Both the position numbers and the translations under genes were made by a program. The notes under the pieces were generated by a model that was not told where the DNA came from, searched no databases, and saw only the letters and a list, made by a program, of their open reading frames with translations. Source: Spirosoma terrae (GTDB lineage Bacteria > Bacteroidota > Bacteroidia > Cytophagales > Spirosomataceae). From it: a stretch of DNA of 64,000 nucleotides. How positions within the stretch are numbered: the stretch's first letter is position 1; each line of letters starts with the position of its first letter. This document shows positions 62,671-64,000 of the stretch, one piece after another. Where the stretch lies: NCBI RefSeq assembly GCF_010435915.1, contig NZ_JAAFZH010000010.1:124001-188000 (forward strand), read 5' to 3'.

Positions 62671-63090
62671 ATGGTCATCGACGAACCGAAAACTGTCTGG
62701 CGAAGACATGAGACTATTCAGGAGTGCACATCCAGCCTCAGGGGCGTACAGGATGCACTGTACGTACTGAATGGCAAATGGAAATTACTCATTATTATTT
62801 CCCTGAATGAAGGGCCAAAGCGATTTCGGGAGTTGCAGCGCCAGGTAAACGGCATCACGGCTAAAGTGCTGAGCAAAGAGCTGAAAGAACTGGAAATAAA
62901 TGAATTCATTACCCGAAATGTCTATTTAACCACACCCGTTACTATTGAATACGAGTTGACTGAATACAGCGCGACTCTGCAGCCGGTGATCGATGCACTA
63001 AGTAACTGGGGGAATCAGCACCGGAAACGTATTACAGGAAAGGACTCGACAAAGAAAGAGGACGAAGTAGAAGTCAGTATGAGTATGTAA
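62671..63090 (+). CDS. HxlR-family transcriptional regulator
   Basis: 139 residues with the family core: a Cys near the N-terminus (QECTSSLRG), VLNGKWKLLIIISLNEGPKRFRELQRQVNGITAKVLSKELKELE as the winged helix and YELTEYSATLQPVIDALSNWGNQHRK at the end. The cysteine at about residue 18 may sense electrophiles or oxidants, as in related YodB/HypR proteins. It likely controls the divergent DoxX-like gene through the inverted repeat at 62572-62591. A 20-bp-stem terminator follows. Confidence 0.92.
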   Translation: MVIDEPKTVWRRHETIQECTSSLRGVQDALYVLNGKWKLLIIISLNEGPKRFRELQRQVNGITAKVLSKELKELEINEFITRNVYLTTPVTIEYELTEYSATLQPVIDALSNWGNQHRKRITGKDSTKKEDEVEVSMSM

Positions 63091-63132
63091 TGCAAACGGT
63101 CCGAAACCTCATGGTTTCGGACCGTTTGCATT
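63089..63132. terminator. Perfect 20-bp-stem terminator between convergent genes
   Basis: Arms 63089-63108 and 63113-63132 are exact reverse complements around TCAT. It overlaps the HxlR stop codon and lies 19 bases from the stop of the convergent MFS gene. There is no strong T-run, so it may act on both strands mainly through stem strength. Confidence 0.75.
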
Positions 63133-63151
63133 ATGCACAATTAACAATGGC

Positions 63152-64000
63152 TTATGCCACCGGCTCCGACTCGTTTGGTTCCAGATTAACAGGTTGCATT
63201 TTGGGTGTAAGCAGGTGCATAACCACCCAGGCTACCAGGTAGGCAAATCCGCAAATCAGAAAGATAATACCATACCCAGTCTGCAAATCGCCCGCCTTTT
63301 TATAGCTATCCAGAATCCGTCCAACAATCTCGGGGAATATAATACTTCCAACTGACCCGGCCATACCGCCAATCCCGACAATGGAGCTAACCGTTCGCTT
63401 AGGGAACATATCTGAAGCCGTGGTGAAAATATTAGCACTCCAGGCCTGGTGAGCAGCGCCCGCCAACCCGATCAGCGCAACAGCCGTCCAGATACCGGGT
63501 CCAAACCGGACCGCAATCACCGGAAGCACCAGAATAGCAAACATCAGCATAGCGCCTTTCCGCGCTTTCCAGACGCTCCACCCTCGCCCTATCAACCAGG
63601 AAGACAGATAACCGCCACCAATACTACCGATGCTCACCAGCGTGTAGAGAACGGCCAGATATAGGTTTGGTTTCTTGGTATCGAGATTGAACGTAGTCGA
63701 GAAGTAATCCTGTAACCAGAACAGGAAGAACCACCAGATCGGATCGGTCAGCATTTTTCCGAATACAAACGCCCAGGTTTGACGGAAACTGAGCAGTTTA
63801 CCCCAGGATACCGGCTTGCCGTGGTCGGCCACCTCATCGGGAGTGTGTTCGTTATCGCTGTGGATATAATCGTATTCTTCTTTCGAGAGTTTGCGTTGCT
63901 TCGACGGTATTTCGTAGCCAACGTACCAGAAGACCAACCAGATAAACCCAACCGCTCCCGTCGCCAGAAAGGCCATTTCCCAGCCGTACAGACCCAGAAT
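63152..64000 (-). CDS. MFS transporter, ACS type (N-terminal part outside window)
   Basis: The frame is open from the stop at 63152 to the right edge, so about 283 C-terminal residues are visible and the start lies beyond the window. An ATG at 63976 is internal. The visible part holds seven or eight helices, with a charged central loop (KLSKEEYDYIHSDNEHTPDE) typical of the family and then WWFFLFWLQDYFSTTFNLD, SIGGGYLSSWLIGRGW, AAHQAWSANIFTTASDMFPKR and VGIGGMAGSVGSIIF. This is a hexuronate-type (ExuT-like) ACS transporter, a distant relative of the one at 59827-61074. Confidence 0.88.
   Translation of the reverse strand: MLGLYGWEMAFLATGAVGFIWLVFWYVGYEIPSKQRKLSKEEYDYIHSDNEHTPDEVADHGKPVSWGKLLSFRQTWAFVFGKMLTDPIWWFFLFWLQDYFSTTFNLDTKKPNLYLAVLYTLVSIGSIGGGYLSSWLIGRGWSVWKARKGAMLMFAILVLPVIAVRFGPGIWTAVALIGLAGAAHQAWSANIFTTASDMFPKRTVSSIVGIGGMAGSVGSIIFPEIVGRILDSYKKAGDLQTGYGIIFLICGFAYLVAWVVMHLLTPKMQPVNLEPNESEPVA

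Noticed and set aside
1..64000. CRISPR array, rRNA operon, prophage or complete insertion sequence
   Set aside because: No regularly spaced repeats, no rRNA sequence, no phage structural genes and no intact transposase were seen.

Overview
The window is chromosomal DNA from a bacterium of the phylum Bacteroidota, most likely a Spirosoma-like member of the Cytophagales. The evidence is two SusC/SusD outer-membrane pairs, two GH106-type glycosidases, a BNR-propeller protein, a PVC-type cytochrome/HEAT protein, and promoter-like sequences of the Bacteroidota form TTG-N19..21-TAnnTTTG. There is no plasmid or phage backbone, no complete insertion sequence and no CRISPR array. All assignments come from reading sequence motifs; no database search was run.

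Region 1 (about 0.4-14.3 kb) is ten same-strand genes in one or two operons. In transcription order they are: a DUF4395 membrane protein, a phytanoyl-CoA-dioxygenase-like Fe(II)/2-oxoglutarate enzyme, SusC, SusD, two paralogous DoxX-type membrane proteins, a c-type cytochrome, a SoxC/SorA-type molybdopterin sulfite dehydrogenase, a DASS (SLC13) anion symporter and a YeiH-type sulfate exporter. My reading is uptake of an organic sulfur compound, release and oxidation of sulfite, and anion export. I know of no described SusCD-linked sulfur-oxidation locus of this make-up, so this is the main candidate for a new system.

Region 2 (about 14.3-21.2 kb) is gene-poor and AT-rich and ends at a tRNA-Ser(CGA) gene. 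It holds orphan genes: two related membrane zinc ribbons, two paralogous 36-residue membrane peptides in tandem, a DUF2158 protein, a lipoprotein, a stand-alone LytTR regulator, a TetR regulator, a membrane-protein gene broken by one in-frame amber codon, several hairpins and a large AT palindrome.

Region 3 (about 21.3-30.5 kb) looks like core genome: asparaginase, TatD, a cell-surface operon (two GT2 glycosyltransferases, a NodB deacetylase, a UPF0104/flippase-type protein), RuvC, YjbQ and a YyaL-type thioredoxin-domain protein.

Region 4 (about 30.6-39.5 kb) mixes a secreted BNR propeller, a membrane protein, AraC and GntR-UTRA regulators, an NmrA-type oxidoreductase, a phytase-like esterase lipoprotein, an SGNH hydrolase and an Xre/RES toxin-antitoxin pair whose promoter carries a perfect 14-bp-arm operator.

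Region 5 (about 39.5-61.1 kb) is a roughly 21.5-kb minus-strand polysaccharide utilization locus. In transcription order it has an ACS-type MFS transporter, an arabinose/fucose-isomerase-like enzyme, SusC, SusD, an SGNH hydrolase, a PVC-type dehydrogenase/HEAT/cytochrome protein, an 846-residue protein I cannot assign, two GH106-like enzymes and an alpha/beta hydrolase. This suits a rhamnose-containing pectic glycan. A TTAGTGCACTAA-type palindrome precedes both of the first two genes, and two related long hairpins lie between genes.

Region 6 (61.1-64 kb) has a small lipoprotein, a DoxX-like protein divergent from an HxlR regulator, and the C-terminal part of a second ACS-type MFS transporter cut by the window end.
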